A stretch of DNA of 64,000 bases, taken from assembly GCF_029223285.1 (NCBI RefSeq), contig NZ_JARHUJ010000003.1, positions 620,001 through 684,000 on the forward strand, written 5' to 3'. The position numbers and the translations under genes are program-made. Shown piece after piece: positions 56,481 through 64,000 of the stretch. This stretch comes from Paraflavitalea sp. CAU 1676. Its GTDB lineage: Bacteria > Bacteroidota > Bacteroidia > Chitinophagales > Chitinophagaceae. Position 1 is the first letter of the stretch. Each line of letters opens with the position of its first letter. A model generated the notes under the pieces. The model was given only the letters and a program-made list of their open reading frames with translations, did no database searches and was not told where the DNA came from.

Positions 56481-57905
56481 TTATTTCACAAAGCGCTTCG
56501 TGACCGACTTACCTTCTTTCGTAAGGATCAAAGTATAAGTGCCTGCCGAAAGTTTCGACACATCGATCCTGTTAGATACCGGCTTGCCGCTCCACACCTG
56601 GCGCCCAGCTATATCATACACCCTTACCAAACCGCCCGACAGGTCTTCCCCCGACGACAGGTACAGTGTATTCAATACCGGGTTGGGATAGATCTCCAGC
56701 CCTTTGATGGTTTGCGCGGCCGCAACATCTACGGTGGTCTGGCCGGTTAACGTAGTAGGCGACTCACTGTTCACCACCACCACATTGGCCACCACCAGCG
56801 AAGAAGCAGCATCATTCCAGCTATCGTTCACCAGGCAATCGTCATCGGCCGTTTTCACCAGGGTAGTACCGCCGAAATTGTCGTGCTGATACAACGTTAC
56901 CTTGTAACCATTCTGCACCCGCAGCGAAGAGATATCATCGTTCAGGATACCTTTCGCCTGCAATTGCGACAATGTATAACTGCCCGGCAACAAGGGGATC
57001 GCATAGCCGCCGTAACTGCAGTTTTTATACACGGTGACTGCCCCATCAGGATACGTGAAGGGAAAACTGATGCGCGCCTGGTTGAACTCGGTCTCGTAAT
57101 TGGCCGGCCATCCAAAAGCCGCTGTAGCCAATGGCTTCAGGTTTACCCCGGCAGCACCACTCCAAAAGTGTACGAATTCACCCCAGTTCATACCGCGGCT
57201 ATAGGCACTGCCACTTTTAGGAAAGTACTGCGACAGCAGGGTGAAATACCTGTTCAGCGTTTGCGTACCGCCGTAGGCATTGTAAATGGGATAGAACCAA
57301 TCCCTGAACCAATAGGTATTGGCCCGGGGAAAACTGCTGGTGCCGTTGATCATCAGGTTGTACCAACGCGTAACGTCGCTGGTGCGCCCCAGACCGCGGT
57401 ACACATCGTAAATAAAGATCTCGGCCCATTTACTGTCGCCCCAGATACCGAAAGCCGGGGAGTTCTTGACACCCTTGCTGGCGCCTTCCACGATATGCGC
57501 TACTTCATGCGTAACGATATCGAGGTCGTTATTGGCACCACTTGTCCAGGGCCCGGGACCCACGTCGATCATGTTGCGGTTATCGTGGCTGGCATCGAAG
57601 TAAGTAGAAGGATGCCCTCCACTGTACTTATTGGTATGGAACACGGCAAACAAATGCGGATCGCTGCCAAATGCACCATAGACCGATTTCGTATACCGCC
57701 AAACATCACCCACAAACGAATAGGGCCAGGTAATGGAATTGCTCACGTCGTTGTCGTAGTACACGGCCACGTCATTGTCGTAGAACTTTCTGTTGAGCAA
57801 CTGGTTGTGTTCGAACCAATGCTCCTGCCAGGTAGTCGGCGGCGTTTGGGCGGCCGCAAAGCCCGTGAAAGAAAGGCATAGCAGGAAAAAGGAAAGATGT
57901 TTCAT
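56481..57905 (-). CDS. T9SS-secreted putative metallopeptidase with beta/gamma-crystallin-type domain
   Basis: 474 residues. Signal peptide (residues 1-19). Then an unassigned catalytic-looking domain (~25-285) with VTHEVAHIVEGASKG (HExxH zinc motif) and a glutamate in DSKWAEIFIYD some 20 residues on, a possible third ligand. Next comes a beta/gamma-crystallin-like domain (~290-375, VTVYKNCSYGGYAIPLLPG, VTLYQHDNFGG), then a T9SS type A sorting tail (~400-474, LEIYPNPV ... VRVYDIAGRQV ... TKRFVK). Exported through the outer membrane by T9SS. The peptidase call rests on the motif only. Neighbours are the chitinase and glucanase. Confidence 0.75.
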   Translation of the reverse strand: MKHLSFFLLCLSFTGFAAAQTPPTTWQEHWFEHNQLLNRKFYDNDVAVYYDNDVSNSITWPYSFVGDVWRYTKSVYGAFGSDPHLFAVFHTNKYSGGHPSTYFDASHDNRNMIDVGPGPWTSGANNDLDIVTHEVAHIVEGASKGVKNSPAFGIWGDSKWAEIFIYDVYRGLGRTSDVTRWYNLMINGTSSFPRANTYWFRDWFYPIYNAYGGTQTLNRYFTLLSQYFPKSGSAYSRGMNWGEFVHFWSGAAGVNLKPLATAAFGWPANYETEFNQARISFPFTYPDGAVTVYKNCSYGGYAIPLLPGSYTLSQLQAKGILNDDISSLRVQNGYKVTLYQHDNFGGTTLVKTADDDCLVNDSWNDAASSLVVANVVVVNSESPTTLTGQTTVDVAAAQTIKGLEIYPNPVLNTLYLSSGEDLSGGLVRVYDIAGRQVWSGKPVSNRIDVSKLSAGTYTLILTKEGKSVTKRFVK

Positions 57906-57965
57906 AATGAATCAAGGTTTAAATGTGAACGTATCCTGCTATGACACACGGAAGCAGCGCTACCA

Positions 57966-59558
57966 TTAGTGCTCTTTGATAAATTGACGCTTCACCGTTT
58001 TATCCTTACGGGTAAACACCAGCGTGTACAGGCCAGGTGCCAGTTTGCTCACATCCAGCTGGTAGGTAGCCACTCTCGATGTAATGACCTGCCTGCCAGT
58101 GATATCGAACACCTGCAGGGTGCCACCCGAGAGATCTTCACCAGCCAGAATACTGAGCCTGTCACGCACCGGGTTGGGGAATAAGGTCCACTTACCGGCT
58201 CCCGGCTTTTCTGCTATTTTTCTTTCGGCCGCTGGGTTCACCTGCGTGATGACCCTGGCACCCGAAGGCCTGGTGATCTTGATCCAGTTGAGGTTCCAGC
58301 CACCCGCCTGTGCGTATACGCCTACATTATAGGTACCGGCATTCACGGTTACATTGTGCGAGATCGTTGTCCAGGTTTGCCAGCCACCGGTAGAAGGTAC
58401 TGCCAAAGCCCCCAACTGGATGGAACCGGCATTGAGATCGAGCGACAAAGTGCCGCCGCCGCTCAAACTGGCCACCCGGTACTCCACTTTATAGGAGCCG
58501 CTCACCGGGAAATTGATATTGTAGAAAGCCATCCAATCGGTAGCGTCTATCCAACCCACATTCTGCCCGCCACCTGCATCGGTGCAAGCCTCCGTTTGCA
58601 CGCCCGACATGGAATTGTAGCTCTCCGCCTGGATCGTAATGGTAGTACCCCCACCGCCGGTTCGCTGCAGCACCACTTCGTGTATGGCCGACAAGAGCGA
58701 GTTGGCACCAGTGGCATCCTGCGAGAGTTCCCACATCATGATGCCGCCGCCCTGATCGAAGGCCAGGTTGGTCTTGCTCTTGATGGTGGGGATGCCATTA
58801 TACCCCACGCCGCTGAATACATCGGCATTGGGACTGGCGCCGCGCGCCAGCAAGGCCGCATACGACTCCCAGGACGGGCGGCCATAGAAAGGCACACCCA
58901 ATATGGCCTTTGAAGCAGCCAATCCCCTGCCCTTCCAGTAATTGATGCTTTGCACCGCATAGTTGTAAGTAGAGTGGTCGAAGCTGTTGGCATCATAAGC
59001 CATGAGGTTGAGAAAATCGACCATATTGAACACGCTGCTGAGGATACTGCCACCATTGATGGCCACCACGGCAGCCGTGAGCAGTTTACCGCGGTTGTGC
59101 ATCTCGGTCGATAGCTGCTGCATCAACGTCGCATAGTTATTGGCTGAAGCACCTGCGTCGGGATACTCCCAATCGATATCGATGCCATCGAGTCCATACT
59201 GGTTCACGAAGTTGATCATGTTGTTCACAAAAGTGTTTCGGTAAGTGGCGTTGCCCGCCAGGCTTTCAAAGGCGCCATCGTCGCCATTGTTCCAGCCGCC
59301 CACGGCAATGAGCACCTTCTTACCATTCGAATGTGCCAGCGATATCAGGCTTTGCAGCTTGGAAGGATTCTCGATGGCCTGTAAACCACCGGTAGAAGTT
59401 GGCAACAGGAAAGCATAATTAATATGGGTGAGCTTACTGTATTGGATAGCATTAACGCTACCCGCCCAGGAAGGCATATAGCCTACCACTTTAAACTGGG
59501 CCTGCAACCATTGAGAACCGAGGAGGAATAAGAGAAGAATGCAAGTTGATTTTTTCAT
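57966..59558 (-). CDS. T9SS-secreted GH18 chitinase with CBM6-like module
   Basis: 530 residues. Signal peptide (MKKSTCILLLFLLGSQWLQAQ), GH18 barrel (~22-325) with the catalytic motif DGIDIDWEYPD (DxxDxDxE) and SxGG-type VLIAVGGWNNGD; substrate-side LNLMAYD and GGGIMMWELSQD. Then a CBM6-like beta-sandwich (~335-455, IQAESYNSMSGVQTEACTDA, GSYKVEYRVASLSGGGTLSL), then a T9SS tail (~475-530, LFPNPVRDRLSIL ... LYTLVFTRKDKTVKRQFIKE). It cleaves beta-1,4-GlcNAc bonds of chitin outside the cell. The ATG at 59558 is set by the signal peptide. Confidence 0.95.
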   Translation of the reverse strand: MKKSTCILLLFLLGSQWLQAQFKVVGYMPSWAGSVNAIQYSKLTHINYAFLLPTSTGGLQAIENPSKLQSLISLAHSNGKKVLIAVGGWNNGDDGAFESLAGNATYRNTFVNNMINFVNQYGLDGIDIDWEYPDAGASANNYATLMQQLSTEMHNRGKLLTAAVVAINGGSILSSVFNMVDFLNLMAYDANSFDHSTYNYAVQSINYWKGRGLAASKAILGVPFYGRPSWESYAALLARGASPNADVFSGVGYNGIPTIKSKTNLAFDQGGGIMMWELSQDATGANSLLSAIHEVVLQRTGGGGTTITIQAESYNSMSGVQTEACTDAGGGQNVGWIDATDWMAFYNINFPVSGSYKVEYRVASLSGGGTLSLDLNAGSIQLGALAVPSTGGWQTWTTISHNVTVNAGTYNVGVYAQAGGWNLNWIKITRPSGARVITQVNPAAERKIAEKPGAGKWTLFPNPVRDRLSILAGEDLSGGTLQVFDITGRQVITSRVATYQLDVSKLAPGLYTLVFTRKDKTVKRQFIKEH

Positions 59559-59607
59559 GATCGTTTTATTTAAGTGAAAGAATGCAGGGTGCTGTATGGC
59601 ATGCACC

Positions 59608-59668
59608 ACCCGGCCCGGCACAAACGTTGTTGTACAGGCTACTGCAGCAGCAGCCTGTCCGGCCGGGT
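59608..59668 (-). other. two-level hairpin between GH16 and GH18 genes
   Basis: Outer stem ACCCGGCC (59608-59615) with GGCCGGGT (59661-59668); inner stem ACAGGCT (59634-59640) with AGCCTGT (59652-59658). It lies 80-140 bases past the GH16 stop and 50 bases before the GH18 start, so it may terminate, protect or process a shared message. There is no T run on the minus strand. Confidence 0.45.
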
Positions 59669-59747
59669 TATCCCAGTCGGGCATGGCTGCCTGTACAGTG
59701 CAGGCAGGCTACCTAAAACTCATTGATACAGGACGCGTGCAATTCAC

Positions 59748-61190
59748 TTACTTGAGAAACCGTCTTGTTGTGGTTTTACCTTCTTTGGTAAACAACAAGG
59801 TATATACACCCGGCGTCAGCTTCGCTACATTGACCCGGTTGGTAGTTGCTGTTGCCGTCAATACCAGGCGACCCATCACGTCATAGATCCGCAACAATCC
59901 ACCAGCAAGGTTCTCACCGGTATTGATCCGTAATTCATCTTTTACAGGATTCGGGAACAACTCAAATCCCTTAAGCGTTTCCGCAGCTCTTCGTTCTTCT
60001 GCAGCCGTGATCGTATTCGCCACCCTGGCGCTGCCCTGGCGGGTAATGCGGATCCAGTTCAGGTTCCATCCGCCCGCTTGTGCGAATACGCCTACATTAT
60101 AGGTGCCGGCATTCACATTGACAGTATGTGAAATGGTGGTCCAGTTTTGCCAGCCACCGGTAGAAGGCACATTGAGTGCGCCCAGCTGTATAGAACCTGC
60201 ATTGAGATCAAGCGACAAACGACCACCGCCGCTGAGGCTGGCCACCCGGTACTCTACGAGGTATGAACCACTGGTAGGGAAGTTGATGCTATTATAGGCC
60301 ATCCAATCATTGGCATCGATGTAGCCCACATTCTGTCCGCCGCCGGCATCCGTACAAGCTTCGGTTTGAATGCCCAGCATATTGCTGTAGCTCTCCGCCT
60401 GTATGGTAACAGGGGAAGGACCACTGGTTTGCTGGTACACCCGCACATAATCAACATACATATTGGCGGGCATGGCTCCATTGTTGACCGTAAAGCCGGG
60501 CCAGTTGCCACCTATCGCCATATTGAGGATGAGGAAGAAGTTGTTATGGAACTCACCAGTGCCGTTAACCCCGTTGAGAATATTGGCTTCGTGAAACTGT
60601 ACGCCATCTACGAACCATTTGATGGATGCCGCTGTCCACTCGATGGCATAGGTGTGAAAACCGGTAACACCCACGGCGGTATTACCACCATAAGATGCAT
60701 AGTTGTTGTTTGGGTCCGACCAATGAATGGTGCCATACGTACGGCTCTCCGTATTGACGTGTTCCATCACATCGATCTCGCCGCAAGCCGGCCAGCCGGC
60801 CGTGCCTATATTATCGCCCAGCATCCAGAAAGCGGGCCATACGCCCTGGAAGGCAGGCATGGCTATACGGGCTTCTATCCTGCCATACCTCCAGGACCTA
60901 CGGCCCTGCGTTTTCATTCTTGCTGATGTATAATTCTTTCCGCCAAAACTTTCATTACGGGCCGTGATCACCAGTTGACCGTTTTGCACGGTTGCATTCT
61001 GGGTACGATAGTATTGCATCTCGTTATTGCCCCAGCCTCCCGAGCCGGTGCCTGTTTCGAAGACCCAATCGGGTCCGATGCCATTGGTAAATTCATCCTG
61101 CCAAACCAGTTGCCAGGATTGCGCCTGCAGGGGCTGCTGTAATAAGAATAGAGGGAGTAATAAGAATACAGGGAGTGTAATTCTTTTCAT
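59748..61190 (-). CDS. T9SS-secreted GH16 beta-glucanase with CBM6-like module
   Basis: 480 residues. Signal peptide with a 6-residue internal duplication (LLPLFL-type). GH16 jelly-roll (~25-260) with the catalytic motif GEIDVMEHVN (ExDxxE) and WPAFWMLGDN, typical of laminarinase-type beta-1,3(4)-glucanases. CBM6-like module (~270-385) almost the same as the one in the chitinase, then a T9SS tail (LFPNPVKDELRI ... GKTTTRRFLK). The ATG at 61190 is preferred to a TTG six bases upstream. Possibly co-transcribed with the chitinase. Two palindromes about 150 bases upstream may control it. Confidence 0.95.
   Translation of the reverse strand: MKRITLPVFLLLPLFLLQQPLQAQSWQLVWQDEFTNGIGPDWVFETGTGSGGWGNNEMQYYRTQNATVQNGQLVITARNESFGGKNYTSARMKTQGRRSWRYGRIEARIAMPAFQGVWPAFWMLGDNIGTAGWPACGEIDVMEHVNTESRTYGTIHWSDPNNNYASYGGNTAVGVTGFHTYAIEWTAASIKWFVDGVQFHEANILNGVNGTGEFHNNFFLILNMAIGGNWPGFTVNNGAMPANMYVDYVRVYQQTSGPSPVTIQAESYSNMLGIQTEACTDAGGGQNVGYIDANDWMAYNSINFPTSGSYLVEYRVASLSGGGRLSLDLNAGSIQLGALNVPSTGGWQNWTTISHTVNVNAGTYNVGVFAQAGGWNLNWIRITRQGSARVANTITAAEERRAAETLKGFELFPNPVKDELRINTGENLAGGLLRIYDVMGRLVLTATATTNRVNVAKLTPGVYTLLFTKEGKTTTRRFLK
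61141..61176. repeat. 18-bp tandem repeat inside the GH16 signal peptide
   Basis: Two 18-base units (61141-61158, 61159-61176) differ at one base. In frame they duplicate six hydrophobic residues of the signal-peptide core. A change in copy number would lengthen or shorten the core by six residues without a frameshift. Confidence 0.7.
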
Positions 61191-61342
61191 AAGCAAGGTT
61201 TTAGTTGATGTGAATAGCGAAGCTACCTACAAGATAAGCTTTTTGTCTATTAGTTCCCGTTAGTCGTGCTTCTGTAATGGTTGTTTGTATCTATTTTTTT
61301 ATTCACATAGTAATATCACGATAGCCACATCGTAGCTTCAAC

Positions 61343-61378
61343 ATGAAATCTTTTCATGCTGCTATGAAAGGTTTTCAT
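61343..61378 (-). promoter_or_regulatory. two 15-bp palindromes, 21 bp apart, upstream of GH16
   Basis: ATGAAATCTTTTCAT (61343-61357) and ATGAAAGGTTTTCAT (61364-61378) share the form ATGAAA-N3-TTTCAT. Their centres are 21 bases apart, two helical turns, so a dimeric regulator could bind both on one face. They lie in the 359-base gap between the GH16 start and the sulfatase stop. Apart from these and the terminator at 61467 I see nothing else there. Confidence 0.6.
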
Positions 61379-61466
61379 CAACAGCTACAGTAGTCAACCA
61401 CGTGGGTAGATTATACCACAGATTGATGCAACCGGGTGCAAGTGATACCACCTGCATCAGTACCAT

Positions 61467-61491
61467 AAAAAATCCCCGGCACTAGCCGGGG
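61467..61491 (-). terminator. intrinsic terminator of the third sulfatase
   Basis: CCCCGGC (61474-61480) and GCCGGGG (61485-61491) are perfect complements with loop ACTA; on the minus strand the hairpin runs into ATTTTTT... (complement of the A run at 61467-61472). Confidence 0.85.
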
Positions 61492-61555
61492 AGTATATGC
61501 TAAGGCAGCATATCTATTTACCGATCCACCATGAGCGAATGCAACATCGCGGTCG

Positions 61556-63223
61556 TTACTTTTTAGGCAGTACATTATTTTGAGTGGCCCACTGCTGCCA
61601 TAATTGTTGAAGCTCCTTCACTCTGCCGGGTTCTTTCGCCGAGAGATCATTGAGTTCCGTAGCATCTTCTTTCAGGTTGTACAAACGCCAGGTGCTGTCG
61701 TTGGAGGGCGCCACCAGTTTCCAGTCGCCCAGGCGTACATACTTTGCGTTGAAATGTTCGTTGAACAATGCCCTGCCCTGCTCCACCGCGTAGCCTTTAA
61801 ATACAGGCACCAGACTAATACCATCCATCGCATTGATCGCATGACCGTTGTATTGTGTAGGGTACTTCGTTTTGGCCAACTCTATCACCGTGGCCATAAA
61901 GTCCATTACGTGACCAGTATGGTGAGTGATGCTTCCCTTCTTCAGCTTCATACCTTGCGGCCAGAATGCCACCATGGGTGTATTGATACCACCTTCATAC
62001 GATTCGGCTTTCCAGAACCGGTAAGGCGTGTTCACCACATTCGACCAGCGCTCACCAATGGAAGCAAAACTGGTTTGTGGTCCGGGCATCACCTCTTTGT
62101 TGACAGGATACACCACCTTCTCGCCGGTGCGGGTTTGGCCCGGACGATCAAAACCCGGCCCATAGCGCGCAGCATTCTCGGCACTGGCGCCATTATCACT
62201 CAGGAAAAAGATCAGTGTGTTGTTCAATTGACCGGTGGCCTTTAATGTGGCGATGATGCGGCCAATGCCCTGGTCCATCCGGTCGATCATAGCAGCATGC
62301 ACCGCCATGGCTTCCGCATCCCAGGCTTTATCGGGATTGTTTTCCCAACTCAGCTCGCTTTTGATCCTGGGTGATAAGGGTGTGGTCTTTGGATCGATCA
62401 GTCCCAACTTCACCATGCGGTTGTACCGGGCCTGCCGAATGCTATCCCAACCCACCTTATACGTTTCCTTGTATTGGGTGATGTCGGCGGGCAATGCCTG
62501 CAAGGGCCAGTGTGGGGCATTGTGCGCGAGATACAGGAAGAAAGGCTTGTTGCCTTTTCCAAACTCCTTGATATAGCTTATGGCGCTGTCGTTGAGCGCG
62601 TCTGTGTGGTAATAGTTGGCGGGCAGCTGCTCTACCGGTTTTGTGCCATTCACCAGGCTAAACGGATCGAAGAAATCGATCACCCCCCAAATAGTGCCAT
62701 AGTACTTTTCAAAACCACGGTTTGCCGGGTATTGCTCCAGGGGCGAAAAGGCGGGATACGATGCCTGGTGGTTGAGCCACTTCAGCTGTTCCTGCGGGTT
62801 CGACTGTTCGAAGGTATTCGACACATGCCATTTGCCGCTCATGGCGGTACGGTAACCAGCAGAGCGCAACACCTCGGCGAGGGTAACGGCATTTTCCGTG
62901 AGGCGGCCATAATAACCGGGCCGGTTGCGATCGGTGGTCATTTCACCTATGCCTGCGCGGTGCTGGTATTGACCAGTGAGCAACGACGCCCTGGTGGGAC
63001 AGCATCGGGAAGTGTTGTAAAAATTAGTGAACCGCACGCCATTGGCTGCGAGGTAATCTAGGTTGGGCGTTTTGATCTCGCTGCCGTAACAACCCAGGTC
63101 GGAGTAGCCAAGGTCGTCGGCGAGAATGATGATAATGTTGGGGCGGCTGTCTTTTTTCGTTTGCTGTGCCTGGCCAGCCATCGTAGCCAGCAGCGCAGCC
63201 AAAAGGATCGGGTGTTTCTTCAT
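61556..63223 (-). CDS. exported type I sulfatase
   Basis: 555 residues, signal peptide (1-19), then PNIIIILADDLGYSDLGCYG and the formylglycine motif C74-C-P-T-R78 (CxPxR with Thr in place of Ser). Also MSGKWHVSN and FFLSDNGASAENA. It is longer than the two other sulfatases and has an insertion around FDRPGQTRTGEKVVYP, the pattern of arylsulfatase A/AtsA-like enzymes. It depends on a maturation enzyme outside the window. Convergence of three different sulfatases in 47 kb points to sulfated polysaccharides as food. Confidence 0.94.
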   Translation of the reverse strand: MKKHPILLAALLATMAGQAQQTKKDSRPNIIIILADDLGYSDLGCYGSEIKTPNLDYLAANGVRFTNFYNTSRCCPTRASLLTGQYQHRAGIGEMTTDRNRPGYYGRLTENAVTLAEVLRSAGYRTAMSGKWHVSNTFEQSNPQEQLKWLNHQASYPAFSPLEQYPANRGFEKYYGTIWGVIDFFDPFSLVNGTKPVEQLPANYYHTDALNDSAISYIKEFGKGNKPFFLYLAHNAPHWPLQALPADITQYKETYKVGWDSIRQARYNRMVKLGLIDPKTTPLSPRIKSELSWENNPDKAWDAEAMAVHAAMIDRMDQGIGRIIATLKATGQLNNTLIFFLSDNGASAENAARYGPGFDRPGQTRTGEKVVYPVNKEVMPGPQTSFASIGERWSNVVNTPYRFWKAESYEGGINTPMVAFWPQGMKLKKGSITHHTGHVMDFMATVIELAKTKYPTQYNGHAINAMDGISLVPVFKGYAVEQGRALFNEHFNAKYVRLGDWKLVAPSNDSTWRLYNLKEDATELNDLSAKEPGRVKELQQLWQQWATQNNVLPKK

Positions 63224-63279
63224 AAATTATTTCCTTTCCGTATCGTGCGGCCAGTATAAAGCACTGCCGCACAATTACG

Positions 63280-63287
63280 TATCTTTG
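63280..63287 (+). promoter_or_regulatory. -7 box TATCTTTG of the rhodanese gene
   Basis: Exact TAnnTTTG match 49 bases before the ATG at 63337. No clear TTG at -33. Confidence 0.45.
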
Positions 63288-63336
63288 GGAACAACGAGGA
63301 AACAAAATACTTAATCCATCTCAAACAAGTGCATTC

Positions 63337-63723
63337 ATGAAGCATTTAATCAAAGCCTTCCTTCTTTTGTTCGTGTCGGGTGCAGCATCCGCCCAGAACA
63401 AAAGCAATGTATCTCCTGCTGAGTTCGAAAAAGGACTACAGGTTAAAGGCGTACAACTCGTCGATGTGCGACGCCCCGAGGAATACAAAGAAGGCCATCT
63501 GAAAGGCGCCGTATTGGCGAACTGGCAGGATGATAAACAGTTCCAGGCCCAGGCTGCCAAACTCGATAAAACAAAGCCAGTGTATGTTTACTGCCTGGCA
63601 GGTGTGCGCGGCGACAAAGCTGCCAGCTGGCTGGTGAAGAATGGTTTTACCAATGTCGTAAACCTCGACGGAGGCATTACGGCCTGGAAAGAGGCAGGAA
63701 AACCAATCGAAGCGGGGCACTGA
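63337..63723 (+). CDS. exported single-domain rhodanese
   Basis: 128 residues: signal peptide (residues 1-20) and one rhodanese domain. LVDVRRPEEYKEGHLKGAVL is the usual entry; the active-site loop is C86-L-A-G-V-R91-G, with a catalytic cysteine able to carry a persulfide. VVNLDGGITAWKEAGKPIE closes the fold. Periplasmic sulfurtransferases of this size handle thiosulfate or protein persulfides. Seven bases separate it from the LysE-type gene, so the two probably form an operon. Confidence 0.92.
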   Translation: MKHLIKAFLLLFVSGAASAQNKSNVSPAEFEKGLQVKGVQLVDVRRPEEYKEGHLKGAVLANWQDDKQFQAQAAKLDKTKPVYVYCLAGVRGDKAASWLVKNGFTNVVNLDGGITAWKEAGKPIEAGH

Positions 63724-63730
63724 TAGACAT

Positions 63731-64000
63731 ATGACTGCTTTCATCAACTTCCTGTTGTCATTCACCCTGAGTTTCACAGGATCATTAACCCCGGGTACCG
63801 TTAATCTCAGTTCCGTTCAATTAGGGCTCAACAACAAGGCTTATCTGGCGTGGCGTTTTGCATTTGCTGCGGCGCTGATGGAATACATGTATGCCTGGCT
63901 GGCCGTTACGTTTGAGAAGATCATTACTTCCTCACCGGTCATCGTACAGAACTTCCACCTGCTGGCGGCAGTGGTGATGCTGACGCTGGGCATCCTCACG
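63731..64000 (+). CDS. LysE-family transporter, 3' part outside window
   Basis: 90 residues visible from the ATG at 63731, beginning MTAFINFLLSFTLSFTGSLT. It has the LysE-type start: a first helix with a PG motif (SLTPGTVNLSSVQLGLNNKA), then AWRFAFAAALMEYMYAWLAV and a third helix. These proteins export amino acids or small metabolites. The frame is open to the window edge. Probably co-transcribed with the rhodanese. Confidence 0.8.
   Translation, partial: MTAFINFLLSFTLSFTGSLTPGTVNLSSVQLGLNNKAYLAWRFAFAAALMEYMYAWLAVTFEKIITSSPVIVQNFHLLAAVVMLTLGILT

Noticed and set aside
32892-61236. TATCTTG boxes on the minus strand before the carrier (32892), nuclease-family (54906) and GH16 (61230) genes as promoters
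   Set aside because: One base short of TAnnTTTG and none has a -33 TTG at the right distance; too weak to list as features.
1-64000. CRISPR arrays, tRNA/rRNA genes, insertion sequences, integrases, toxin-antitoxin or phage-defence genes
   Set aside because: Looked for in genes and gaps; no regularly spaced repeat-spacer unit, tRNA-like cloverleaf, transposase or known defence domain was seen.

Overview
The window looks like chromosomal DNA of a Bacteroidota bacterium, most likely family Chitinophagaceae (inference). The signs are a SusC/SusD pair run by an ECF sigma/FecR module, three secreted enzymes with C-terminal type IX secretion (T9SS) sorting tails, A-rich start regions without Shine-Dalgarno sequences, several TAnnTTTG promoter boxes, and a fused nuoCD gene inside a complete complex I operon. 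No tRNA, rRNA, CRISPR array, transposase or phage gene was found. Base composition is roughly balanced, except for a visibly more AT-rich island at about 27.1-31.8 kb.

Layout: 1-0.95 kb is the 5' part of leuC. From 1.2 to 9.4 kb there are single genes: a Clp-N/TPR protein, a tandem NIPSNAP protein, a DUF763 protein, a SRPBCC protein, a GH95-like secreted hydrolase and an amidohydrolase lipoprotein. From 9.6 to 18.2 kb lies a sulfatase-type SusCD locus (ECF sigma, FecR, SusC with STN domain, SusD, sulfatase). It is followed by intergenic DNA rich in repeats, an aldo/keto reductase and another structured intergenic region. From 19.9 to 26.6 kb come an LpxR-like outer-membrane protein, a small membrane protein paired with a fatty-acid hydroxylase, a CPA1 antiporter, a second sulfatase and a ZU5-type lipoprotein.

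From 27.1 to 31.8 kb five tightly packed lipoprotein genes on the minus strand encode divergent paralogues. All have the layout of the N-terminal half of the T9SS/gliding shaft protein GldM, but with a lipobox instead of a membrane helix. Next come a bile-acid-symporter-like carrier, a secreted unknown, an esterase and, at 34.55 kb, a small exported protein whose mature part is a clear ubiquitin-like domain without the C-terminal Gly-Gly tail. These two (the GldM-like array and the exported ubiquitin-like protein) are the best candidates for undescribed biology.

From 36.4 to 51.4 kb a CBS-domain gene leads into nuoA-B-CD-E-F-G-H-I-J-K-L-M-N, a complete 14-subunit respiratory NADH dehydrogenase in 13 genes. 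The rest holds an orphan FtsX-type permease, an exo/endonuclease-family lipoprotein, an alginate-export-type porin, a run of three T9SS cargo proteins (a putative metallopeptidase with a crystallin-type domain, a GH18 chitinase and a GH16 beta-glucanase, the last two sharing nearly the same CBM6-like module), a third sulfatase, an exported rhodanese and the start of a LysE-type transporter. The chitinase/glucanase pair fits attack on fungal or algal walls, and the three sulfatases fit use of sulfated glycans.
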